Positions 7,654-14,859 of a stretch of 18,368 nt of DNA are shown here, piece after piece. A program made the position numbers and the translations under genes. The notes under the pieces are model-generated. The model saw nothing but the letters and a program-made list of their open reading frames with translations, was not told where the DNA came from and ran no database searches. Position 1 is the stretch's first letter; each line of letters begins with the position of its first letter. The stretch spans positions 1 to 18,368 of the forward strand of contig JAXHUH010000288.1 in the NCBI GenBank assembly GCA_034211175.1. Direction: 5' to 3'. Source of the DNA: JAXHUH01 sp034211175 (GTDB lineage Bacteria; Actinomycetota; Acidimicrobiia; Acidimicrobiales; CAIXPF01).

Positions 7654-7755
7654 CCGTCGGCACTCCTACCCTCGGCACGGCCAACGTGACGACAAGGTTG
7701 CGAGCGCGTTACGAGATGTGGTTCGGAGCGACGAGATGACGGGTAGGCCGGGCCG

Positions 7756-8511
7756 ATGACCCGGTGGTGGAACAGCCGCGTCGGCTATCGCCTCGGCATC
7801 GAAGTGGCCCTCATGGGCTCGCTCCTGGCCATGTACCGCGTCGTCCGGCTGTTCTCCAACGACGAGCTCGGCGCCGCGTTCCGCAACGCCCGACGCGTGA
7901 TCTCGATCGAGCAGGTCTTCGGCATGTTCACCGAGGCCCACCTCCAGCAGCTGGCCCTCACCAACGAGTGGCTGATCTGGCTGCTCAACCACTACTACTT
8001 CGCCATGCACTTCAGCGTCACCACGGTGGTGATGGTGGTGCTGTACCTGTGGCGACCGGCCAACTACCGCCAGGCCCGGCTGGTGATGATCGGCACCACG
8101 ACCGGCGGGCTCCTGCTCCACCTCGTGTTCCCCCTGGCGCCGCCCCGGATGCTGCCGGGCCACGGGTTCGTCGACACGCTCGCCCGGTTCGGCCCGAAGA
8201 TCTACGACTCCGAGGAGCTGGCGTCGGCCGCCAACCAGATCGCGGCGATGCCGTCGCTCCACGTCGGCTGGGCGCTGATCGTCTGCTGGGCCGTGGTCAC
8301 GTCGTTCCGCACGCCGTGGCGATGGGTTGCCGTCGCCCACCCCACGCTCACGATCCTCGCCGTCGTGCTCACCGCGAACCACTACTGGCTCGACGGCCTC
8401 GTCGCCGCGGCTCTGGTCACGGGGTTCGTCCACCTGACGAGCCGTTGGGCCGCGGCCTCCGCGGGCGACCCGGCGCCGCCGAGCCGGGCCCGCGAGCTCG
8501 CCGCCGCCTGA
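7756..8511 (+). CDS. PAP2-family (Aur1/PAP2_3-like) membrane phosphatase
   Basis: This is a 251-aa integral membrane protein of the phosphatidic-acid-phosphatase/inositol-phosphorylceramide-synthase-like superfamily. It probably hydrolyses or transfers a lipid phosphate or phospho-head group at the outer face of the membrane. The three active-site blocks are visible in diverged form: PLAPPRMLP (126-134), MPSLHVGWAL (165-174, His169) and ANHYWLDGL (207-215, His209 and Asp213). The PSLH variant in place of PSGH, and NHYWLD in place of SRxxxxxHxxxD, are typical of the PAP2_3 branch. Hydrophobic segments lie near 15-32, 70-98, 110-126, 168-184 and 190-230. No Shine-Dalgarno sequence is seen before ATG 7756. 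The gene runs divergently from the peptidases and is 147 bp from the next gene, so it is probably transcribed alone. The substrate cannot be named. Confidence 0.85.
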   Translation: MTRWWNSRVGYRLGIEVALMGSLLAMYRVVRLFSNDELGAAFRNARRVISIEQVFGMFTEAHLQQLALTNEWLIWLLNHYYFAMHFSVTTVVMVVLYLWRPANYRQARLVMIGTTTGGLLLHLVFPLAPPRMLPGHGFVDTLARFGPKIYDSEELASAANQIAAMPSLHVGWALIVCWAVVTSFRTPWRWVAVAHPTLTILAVVLTANHYWLDGLVAAALVTGFVHLTSRWAAASAGDPAPPSRARELAAA

Positions 8512-8607
8512 GCCACTCCCCCGGCCCGAGCCCGGCGGCCGAACCCGAAGCGACCGACCTGAAGGCCCTGCTGGCCATCCCTCGTTCACCGCCGCCACGT
8601 CTCGTTT

Positions 8608-8630
8608 CGATACGCAACCGTTGCGTATCG
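8608..8630. promoter_or_regulatory. Perfect 23-bp palindrome: probable TetR operator in the MFS promoter
   Basis: CGATACGCAA (8608-8617) and TTGCGTATCG (8621-8630) are exact inverted repeats around a CCG centre. The site ends one base before the -10 TACGAT (8632-8637), so it fills the -35/spacer zone of the MFS gene. Its length and perfection fit a TetR-family homodimer site, and a tetR gene lies directly after the MFS gene. The half-site ACCGTTGCG recurs inverted before tetR at 10296-10304. Confidence 0.75.
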
Positions 8631-8631
8631 C

Positions 8632-8637
8632 TACGAT
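8632..8637 (+). promoter_or_regulatory. -10 element of the MFS transporter gene
   Basis: TACGAT matches TANNNT. Transcription would start near 8644, downstream of the possible GTG start at 8641. That favours ATG 8659 as the true start. Confidence 0.45.
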
Positions 8638-8658
8638 GTCGTGTCAGAGTGCGGACCC

Positions 8659-10260
8659 ATGGAGACCTCACCGTCCGCGCCCCCGCCGGACGTCGCCGGG
8701 TCGGGCCACCCCGACCGGTGGCGGATCCTCGCCATCCTCGATCTCTCGCTCGTGCTGGTCGTCGTGGCGGTCAGCTCGCTCAACGTCGCCCTGCCACGGC
8801 TCCAGTCGGCGCTCGACGCGTCGGCCACCGACCTCCAGTGGATCGTCGACGCCTACGCGCTGGTGTTCGCCGGCCTGCTCCTGCCCGCCGGCGCTCTCGG
8901 TGACCGCTTCGGCCGCCGTGGCGCGCTGCTCAGCGGCCTCGTCATCTTCGGCGGCGCCGCGATCGTCGCCAGCCTCGCGGACGACCCGGCCCAGCTGATC
9001 GCCACCCGGGCGGCGATGGGCGTCGGCGCCGCGCTGATCATGCCGGCGACCCTGTCGATCATCACCACGGTCTTCCCCGTGCACGAGCGGGCCCGGGCCA
9101 TCGCCATCTGGGCCGGCCTCGCCGGTGCGGGTGGCGCCATCGGCCCGATCCTCTCCGGTGTGCTCCTGGAGAACTTCTGGTGGGGCTCGGTGTTCTTCGT
9201 CAACGTGCCGCTCGTCGCGCTCACGTTCGTGCTGGTCGCCGTGTTCGTGCCCACGTCACGAGACATCGAGGAGGCGGCGCTCGACCCGCTCGGCGGGCTC
9301 CTGTCGATCGTCGGGCTCGGCGGGCTCGTCTACGCCGTCATCGAGGGCCCCGAGCAGGGCTGGACCGACCCGATCACCATCGGCGCCTTCGTCGGCGCCA
9401 CCGCGGCGATCGTCGCCTGGATCCTCTGGGAGCTGCACACCGACCGGCCGATGCTCGACCCGCGGCTCTTCGCCATCCGCGGCTTCAGCGTGGGCAGCGG
9501 GGTCATCACCATGGCGTTCTTCGCCATGTTCGGCATGTTCTTCCTGCTCACCCAGTACCTGCAGTTCGTGCAGGGCCACTCCGCGCTCGGGGCCGGCGTC
9601 CGGACGCTGCCGATGCCGATCGTGCTCATGTTGGTCGCTCCCCGCAGCCCGATGGTCGTCGGCCGCTTCGGGCCCCGCCGCACGATGGCCGCCGGCCTGG
9701 TCAGCGTCGCCGTCGGCTTCGTGGTGCTCGCGACCCTGGCGCCCGACAGCCACTACGCGCTCCTCGTCGCGGGGCTCGTCCCACTGGCCATCGGGATGGG
9801 CCTGCTCATGCCGCCGGCCACGACGACCATCGTGAGCTCGTTGCCGCCGGCGAAGGCCGGGGTCGGTTCCGCGGTCAACGACACGACCCGCGAGCTGGGC
9901 GGCGCGTTCGGCATCGCCGTGCTCGGCTCGATCCTGTCGTCGGGCTACCGCTCGGAGATCGAGCCCGTGGCCTCGGCACTGCCCGGCGAGGCCGGCGAGG
10001 TCGCCGAGGAGTCGATCGGCGGGGCGGTCGCGGTGGCGGGCGAGCTGGGCCCACAGGGCGCCGGACTGCTCGAGGCCGCCGGGCGGGCGTTCACGGACGC
10101 ATCGTCGAACGCCTACCTGGTGTCGGCCGTGGTCCTCGTCCTCACCGCGGCGAGCGTGTGGTGGTTCCTCGCCGAGGACGACGCAACCGGCGACGAGCCG
10201 GCCGGCGCCACCGACGTCGCCCACGCGACCATCGACGGGCTCGGTGTCGCGGAGACGTGA
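8659..10260 (+). CDS. DHA2-family (14-TM) MFS drug-efflux-type transporter
   Basis: This is a 533-aa proton-coupled exporter of the DHA2/EmrB-QacA type, probably pumping toxic compounds out across the inner membrane. The opening helix contains LVLVVVAVSSLNVALPRLQ. Motif A, GALGDRFGRR, lies between helices 2 and 3. The antiporter motif C region reads GAGGAIGPILSG, then FWWGSVFFVNVPL, the classic DHA2 signature. About 14 hydrophobic stretches follow, ending in a helix near the C-terminus (YLVSAVVLVLTAASVWWFL) and a short acidic tail. ATG 8659 is chosen over GTG 8641 because GTG lies only 3 nt after the -10 TACGAT. A perfect palindrome overlaps the promoter and a tetR gene follows 56 bp downstream on the same strand. 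The pair forms a typical drug- or metabolite-responsive efflux unit. The substrate is not predictable. Confidence 0.9.
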   Translation: METSPSAPPPDVAGSGHPDRWRILAILDLSLVLVVVAVSSLNVALPRLQSALDASATDLQWIVDAYALVFAGLLLPAGALGDRFGRRGALLSGLVIFGGAAIVASLADDPAQLIATRAAMGVGAALIMPATLSIITTVFPVHERARAIAIWAGLAGAGGAIGPILSGVLLENFWWGSVFFVNVPLVALTFVLVAVFVPTSRDIEEAALDPLGGLLSIVGLGGLVYAVIEGPEQGWTDPITIGAFVGATAAIVAWILWELHTDRPMLDPRLFAIRGFSVGSGVITMAFFAMFGMFFLLTQYLQFVQGHSALGAGVRTLPMPIVLMLVAPRSPMVVGRFGPRRTMAAGLVSVAVGFVVLATLAPDSHYALLVAGLVPLAIGMGLLMPPATTTIVSSLPPAKAGVGSAVNDTTRELGGAFGIAVLGSILSSGYRSEIEPVASALPGEAGEVAEESIGGAVAVAGELGPQGAGLLEAAGRAFTDASSNAYLVSAVVLVLTAASVWWFLAEDDATGDEPAGATDVAHATIDGLGVAET

Positions 10261-10295
10261 GCTCGGCGGCGACCTGACCACCGTGGTGAGCTGAC

Positions 10296-10304
10296 CGCAA
10301 CGGT
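10296..10304 (-). promoter_or_regulatory. Half-copy of the TetR operator before tetR
   Basis: CGCAACGGT on the plus strand is the complement of ACCGTTGCG, the 9 bases at 8617-8625 in the centre of the MFS operator. It lies 13 nt upstream of the tetR ATG. It could be a second, weaker binding site for autoregulation. A 9-base match in GC-rich DNA is suggestive only. Confidence 0.35.
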
Positions 10305-10316
10305 CGCGCTCGCGAG

Positions 10317-10952
10317 ATGATGGGACACGTGGGCGTCGAGGAAGACCCGAGGGTCACACGGTCGAAGGAGAAGATCCGGGCGGCGACGACGTCGGAGCTG
10401 TGCGAGCACGGCTTCGCCGCGGCCACGGTCGAGGCGATCGCCAGCCGGTGCGGCGTGGCCAAGACCACGATCTACCGGCACTGGGGCTCGCGCGAGGAGC
10501 TCCTCCTCGACACCATGCGGTGCTCGATCGCCGAGCGGGCCGACGACGCGCCGACCGACGACCCACGGGACGACATCGTGCGCTTCCTGACCAGCCTGGC
10601 CCACGGCCTCGCCCACGACGACGTGTTCCCCGCCGCCATCCGTCTCGCGGTCGAGGCCGACAGCGACCCGGGCCTCGCCGAGCTCCACCGGGAGTTCAAG
10701 AACGAGCGCCGGGCCCACTTCGCATCCGTGCTGGAGCGGGCCCGGGCCGCCGGCGTGATCCGCGCCGACGCGGATCTCGACCTCGTGTCCGACCGGCTGC
10801 TCGGGCCGATCTTCTACCGGCGGATCATCCACCACGAGGGCGTCGGTCCCGACTACGTCGTCGCGCTGTGCGACGACGTGCTCGGCCCGGCCCCCGCCGG
10901 AGGGCCGGCTCAGGACGACGTCCGCTCCCACGCGGCCTCGCCGCCGACGTAG
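10317..10952 (+). CDS. TetR-family transcription repressor
   Basis: This is a 211-aa regulator with an N-terminal TetR helix-turn-helix. VTRSKEKIRAATTSELCEHG is followed by TVEAIASRCGVAKTTIYRHWGSREELL (about residues 13-63), the canonical GVxxxTxYRHW recognition helix. The all-helical C-terminal half (about 75-195) would bind an effector and dimerise. It resembles the TetR_C_11-type ligand domain. It lies 56 bp after the DHA2 exporter on the same strand with no TANNNT promoter of its own, so it is probably co-transcribed. The likely role is repression of the exporter through the palindrome at 8608-8630. ATG 10317 and 10320 and GTG 10329 are all possible starts; no strong ribosome site separates them. 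Its last 43 bases overlap the end of the oppositely oriented amidohydrolase gene. Confidence 0.9.
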   Translation: MMGHVGVEEDPRVTRSKEKIRAATTSELCEHGFAAATVEAIASRCGVAKTTIYRHWGSREELLLDTMRCSIAERADDAPTDDPRDDIVRFLTSLAHGLAHDDVFPAAIRLAVEADSDPGLAELHREFKNERRAHFASVLERARAAGVIRADADLDLVSDRLLGPIFYRRIIHHEGVGPDYVVALCDDVLGPAPAGGPAQDDVRSHAASPPT

Positions 10953-12552
10953 GTGGCGAGGACCCGGGTCTCGGCGATCCCCTCCGGATCGATCGCCGTG
11001 AGGTCGCGATCGAGCACCGCGAGGTCGGCGAGCTTGCCGGGCGTGATCGACCCCTTGCGGTCCTCGGCGAACGAGGCGACGGCCGAGCCGAGCGTGTACG
11101 CCCGCAGCGCCTCCAGCGGCGTGAGCGCCTCGGCAGGGTTGAACGCGGCGCCCGAGCCGGTGCGCTGGTTGACCATGTCGGCGATGCCGAGCAGCGGCGC
11201 GCCCTGCACGACCGGGCGGTCCGAGCTGGCCGGGAGCACGACGCCGGCGTCGAGGAAGCTGCGCTGGCGGTAGCACCACGTCGTGCGCTCGGGGCCGAGC
11301 GCGGCGGCCATCCCGTCGCCGATCTCGTTCACGAACCGGCCCTGGGGCACCGGGATCACGCCGAGCGCGGCGATGCGGGCCACGTCCTCGGGCCGGCAGA
11401 TCCCGCAGTGCTCGATGCGGTGGCGGTGGTTCGCCCGGGGCGCCAGCGCCAGCGCCTCCTCGTAGCAGTCGAGCACCGTCGACACCGCCCGGTCACCGAT
11501 GGCGTGCACCGCGACCTGCCAACCGGCGCGGTGGGCGCCGATGACGGCCTCCCGCAGGTCGCCCTCGTCCATCTGGAAGTAGCCCCGGTTGCCGGGGGCG
11601 TCGGCGAAGTCGTCGACCATCGCCGCGGTCCGCCCGATCAGGGAGCCGTCGGCGAAGATCTTCACCGCACCGACCCGCAGCCGGTCGTCGCCGAGGCCGG
11701 TGCGCAGGCCGAGGTCGAGCCCGATGCCCTCGGGGTCGTCGACGTGGCCGTCGAGGCGGTGGAGGCTCTCCATCGCGACCATCGCCGTGACCCGCACCTT
11801 CAGGCGGCCGTCGTCGCGAGCCTGTTGGAACGCGGCGAGCTGGCGGGGCGAGCGCCCGACGAGGCCGGTTCCGATGCCGGCCTCCTGGCAGCTCGTGATC
11901 CCCTCGGTCAGGTAGTGGTCGCTCGCCGCGGCGAGGGCGGCGGCCATGTGGTCGACGGCGTCGGGCAGGCGCTGGTCGAGGACGAACTGCTGGGCCTGCT
12001 CCTGGAGGAGACCGGTCAGGGTGCCGTCGGGGTCGCGCTGGACGATGCCGCCGGTCGGCACCGGCCACGACTCGATCCCGCCGGCCTCCATCACGACGCT
12101 GTTGACCACGCTCATGTGGCCCGACGGTGCTGGAGCATCACCGGGTGGTTCGGCGCCACCCGGTCGAGCTCGTCGAGTCGGGGATGGCGGCGCTCGGCGA
12201 GCTTGTTGTCGTCGTGGCCGAACCCGACGATCCACGTCCCGGCCGGCAGCTCCGCCGCACGCTCCGCCACCAGGTCCATCACGTCGCCGACGGTGTGCAC
12301 GGGCGGGGTCGACAGGTCGAGTTGGGTCAGGGCCTCACCGAACAGCGCCATGTGGTTGTGGGCGTCGTCGAAGCCGGGCACCACCGTCGCGCCGCCGAGA
12401 TCGACCCGGCGCCGGGCGGTCACGTCGGCGAGGTCGGACCGGTCCCCCACCGCCACGATCCGGTCGCCGGTGACGGCGATCGCGGTGGCGGTCGGCATCG
12501 CCTCGTCGACCGTGATGACGTTGGCGTTCTCGAGCACGAGGTCGACCTGCAC
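10910..12552 (-). pseudogene. YtcJ-like amidohydrolase (Amidohydro_3), frame broken near 12124
   Basis: This is a metal-dependent amidohydrolase of the YtcJ type. The N-terminal part (12552-12127) has the beta-sandwich start VDLVLENANVITVDEAMP and the metal-binding PGFDDAHNHM. It ends in a correct family segment, NHPVMLQHR, and then hits a stop. The family sequence resumes at once in another frame as SGHMSVVNSVV. It continues through VKIFADGSLIGRTAAM, HAIGDRAV, RIEHCG and SSDRPVVQGAPL to the beta-sandwich end LGSAVASFAEDRKGSITPGKLADLAVLD. One extra base between 12124 and 12126 gives LQHRSGHM and a single 547-aa enzyme of usual length. GTG 12552 is chosen for its strong ribosome site, GGAGGGGAG ending 7 nt upstream; GTG 12603 is in frame but less likely. 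The substrate is unknown; relatives act on varied amides or cyclic amides. The break is a sequencing error or a recent mutation. Confidence 0.85.
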
Positions 12553-12582
12553 CGAGTGGCTCCCCTCCGACGGCGGCGCCCC

Positions 12583-12588
12583 ACCGTA
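12583..12588 (-). promoter_or_regulatory. Possible -10 element of the amidohydrolase gene
   Basis: TACGGT on the minus strand lies about 31 nt upstream of GTG 12552. That leaves room for a short leader containing the GGAGGGGAG ribosome site. It is the only TANNNT seen in the 77-bp divergent gap reading this way. Confidence 0.35.
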
Positions 12589-12615
12589 GGTGCCGACGAG
12601 CACGGAGCGCCGACC

Positions 12616-12621
12616 TACGCT
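12616..12621 (+). promoter_or_regulatory. -10 element of the prolyl oligopeptidase gene
   Basis: TACGCT is followed by 8 nt and ATG 12630, with no Shine-Dalgarno sequence between. The arrangement fits a leaderless transcript. Confidence 0.45.
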
Positions 12622-12629
12622 GCGCCCCG

Positions 12630-14762
12630 ATGGCGCGCACTGCTCCCCCGAATCCTCCCCGCACCCCTCCCCCGACCCGCCGGGGCGACGACGTCGACGA
12701 CTACCACGGCACCTCCGTCGCCGACCCGTACCGGTGGCTCGAGGACCCCGACAGCGACGAGACCGCGGCGTGGGTCGGGGCCCAGAACGAGGTGGCGTTC
12801 GCCCACCTCGGAGACCTCGCGGCCCGGGAGCCGCTGCGTCGGCGCCTCGCCGAGCTGTGGGACCACGGCCGGGTCGGCACGCCGTGGCGGCGGGGCGACA
12901 CCTACTTCCGGTTCACCAACCCCGGCCTGGCCGACCAGGACCTGCTCGAGTGCGCCGACGACGTCCGGGCCGGCCGGTGGCGCACCCTGCTCGACCCGAA
13001 CGAGCTGAGCGACGACGGCACGCGCTCGTTGTCGGTGGCGTCGGTGAGCCGCGACGGCCGGTACCTCGCGTACGCGGTCAGCGACGGCGGCTCGGACTGG
13101 CAGACCTGGCACGTGCGCGACGTCGCCACCGGCGAGGACCTCGACGACGTGCTCGAGTGGGGCAAGTTCTCCGGTGCGGCGTGGGCGCCCGACAGCTCCG
13201 GCTTCTTCTACGGCCGCTTCCCCGAGCCGGCCGAGGGTGAGGAGCTGACGTCGGCCAACTTCGGCCAGCAGCTGTGGTTCCACACCGTCGGCACCGGCCA
13301 GGACGCCGACCGGCTCGTGTACGAGAACCCCGACGAGCCCCGGTGGACGTTCGGGCCGACGGTGACGTTCGACGGGCGCCACCTGGTGCTCACCGTCAGC
13401 CGCGACACCGGCACCGAGTCGCTCCTCCTGGTCGCCCCGATTCACGATGCGGGCCGGGTCGAGGAGGACCGTGGGTTCGTGGCCCTCACCCCGGCGTTCG
13501 AGGCGTCGTACCAGTACGTGGCCAACGACGGCGACCGGTTCCACCTCCTCACCGATGCCGAGGCACCGCTCGGGCGGCTGGTCACCGTCGACCTCGCGAC
13601 TCCCGACGGTGCCGCCGTCGAGGTGGTCGCCGAGGGCTCCGACCGGCTCGAGTGGGTGTGCGACGTACCCGGCGGGTTCCTGCTCCTCTCGCTGCACGAC
13701 GCCAGCCACCGCCTCGCTCGGATCGAGCGCGACGGCACCGGCCGGCGCGAGATCGAACTACCGACGCTCGGCAGCATCGTCGGGCTCCAGACCCGGCCCG
13801 ACGACACCGAGGTGTTCATCGGGTTCTCGTCGTTCCTGTTCCCGACGACGCCGTACCGCCTCGACCTGGACAGCCCCGACCTGGGCAGCGGCGCCCTCGA
13901 GGCGCTGGCGTCGCCCGGCATCACCTTCGACCCCGCGGGCTACCAGACGTCCCAACGGTTCGCCACCAGCCGCGACGGCACCCGGGTCCCCTACTTCGTC
14001 GTCCACCGCCGCGGGCTCGACCTCGACGGCTCGAACCCGACGCTGCTCTACGGCTACGGCGGCTTCGACATCTCGATCACCCCGGCGTTCGCCACGTCGG
14101 TGGTGCCGTGGCTCGAGGCCGGCGGCGTCTACGCGGTCGCGACGCTGCGGGGCGGCGGCGAGTACGGCGACGAGTGGCACCGGGCCGGCACCCTCGATCG
14201 AAAGCAGAACGTCTTCGACGACTTCATCGCGTGTGCCGAGGACCTGATCGCCGCCGGCTACACCCGCCCCGACCGGCTGGCGGTGGAGGGCCGCAGCAAC
14301 GGCGGCCTGCTCGTCGGCGCAGTGATCACCCAGCGCCCCGACCTCTTCGGCGCGGCCCACGCCGCGGTCGGCGTGATGGACATGCTGCGCTTCCACCGGT
14401 TCACGATCGGGTGGGCGTGGACCAGCGACTACGGCTGTGCCGACGACGACGCCGACCAGTTCGCCACGCTGCTCGCCTACTCGCCGCTCCACAACCTGCG
14501 CGAGGGCACCGCCTACCCGGCGACGATCATCACCACCGGCGACCACGACGACCGGGTCGTGCCCGCCCACTCGTTCAAGTTCACCGCCGAGATGCAGCGC
14601 TGCCAGGCCGGCGACGCCCCGATCATCGCCCGCATCCAGACCCGCGCCGGCCACGGCATGGGCAAGCCGACCAGCGTGATCATCGCCGAGCAGGCGGACG
14701 TCACCGCGTTCCTGCTCGACGCGCTCGATGTCGACGCCGCTGGGGACGCCGGCGCGGACTGA
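12630..14762 (+). CDS. Prolyl oligopeptidase, serine peptidase family S9A
   Basis: This is a 710-aa cytosolic-type serine peptidase that cleaves short peptides after proline. The N-terminal signature is DDYHGTSVADPYRWLEDPDS. A seven-bladed propeller (about 75-430) limits access to the site. The alpha/beta-hydrolase domain contains the nucleophile in GRSNGG (Ser556), the acid in DHDDRVVP (Asp640/641) and the base in RAGHGMGKP (His675). Further family markers are LYGYGGFDISITPAF and LRGGGEYGDEWHRAG. The length and the spacing of the triad match well-studied prolyl oligopeptidases. The N-terminus is Pro/Arg-rich with no signal peptide. The ATG lies 8 nt after TACGCT. The gene is divergent from the amidohydrolase across a 77-bp gap and is followed by a GC hairpin, so it is probably monocistronic. 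Confidence 0.95.
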   Translation: MARTAPPNPPRTPPPTRRGDDVDDYHGTSVADPYRWLEDPDSDETAAWVGAQNEVAFAHLGDLAAREPLRRRLAELWDHGRVGTPWRRGDTYFRFTNPGLADQDLLECADDVRAGRWRTLLDPNELSDDGTRSLSVASVSRDGRYLAYAVSDGGSDWQTWHVRDVATGEDLDDVLEWGKFSGAAWAPDSSGFFYGRFPEPAEGEELTSANFGQQLWFHTVGTGQDADRLVYENPDEPRWTFGPTVTFDGRHLVLTVSRDTGTESLLLVAPIHDAGRVEEDRGFVALTPAFEASYQYVANDGDRFHLLTDAEAPLGRLVTVDLATPDGAAVEVVAEGSDRLEWVCDVPGGFLLLSLHDASHRLARIERDGTGRREIELPTLGSIVGLQTRPDDTEVFIGFSSFLFPTTPYRLDLDSPDLGSGALEALASPGITFDPAGYQTSQRFATSRDGTRVPYFVVHRRGLDLDGSNPTLLYGYGGFDISITPAFATSVVPWLEAGGVYAVATLRGGGEYGDEWHRAGTLDRKQNVFDDFIACAEDLIAAGYTRPDRLAVEGRSNGGLLVGAVITQRPDLFGAAHAAVGVMDMLRFHRFTIGWAWTSDYGCADDDADQFATLLAYSPLHNLREGTAYPATIITTGDHDDRVVPAHSFKFTAEMQRCQAGDAPIIARIQTRAGHGMGKPTSVIIAEQADVTAFLLDALDVDAAGDAGAD

Positions 14763-14777
14763 GACACGTCGGGGTCG

Positions 14778-14803
14778 TCGGGCGGGGCCGCACGACCGCC
14801 CGA
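14778..14803 (+). terminator. Hairpin after the prolyl oligopeptidase gene
   Basis: TCGGGCGG (14778-14785) and CCGCCCGA (14796-14803) are exact inverted repeats with a 10-nt loop, starting 15 nt after the stop codon. Position and stem strength fit a transcription end, but there is no T-tract. Confidence 0.4.
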
Positions 14804-14859
14804 TCAGCGGGCCGAGCGACCAGCGGGGGTATCAAGGGTTCGTCGGCCGTCGCCGATCG

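Larger units (their letters stand above)
7502..7755. other. Divergent intergenic region (254 bp)
   Basis: This is the longest gap in the window, between the peptidase gene (minus) and the PAP2 gene (plus). It should hold both promoters. It contains the -10 of paralogue 3 (7509-7514), an 11-bp palindrome at 7643-7653 and a possible plus-strand -10, TACCCT, at 7667-7672. It is less GC-rich around 7636-7650 than its surroundings. No open frame in it looks like protein. Confidence 0.6.

Noticed and set aside
7666..8598. Minus-strand 310-codon frame over the PAP2 gene
   Set aside because: It has low-complexity R/G/E/V composition and no motif. The plus-strand frame has membrane helices and PAP2 active-site blocks.
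10400..12589. A 729-codon open frame on the plus strand across tetR and the amidohydrolase
   Set aside because: Its start is Arg/Pro-rich junk inside tetR and the rest is antisense to the amidohydrolase motifs. It stays open only because of base composition.
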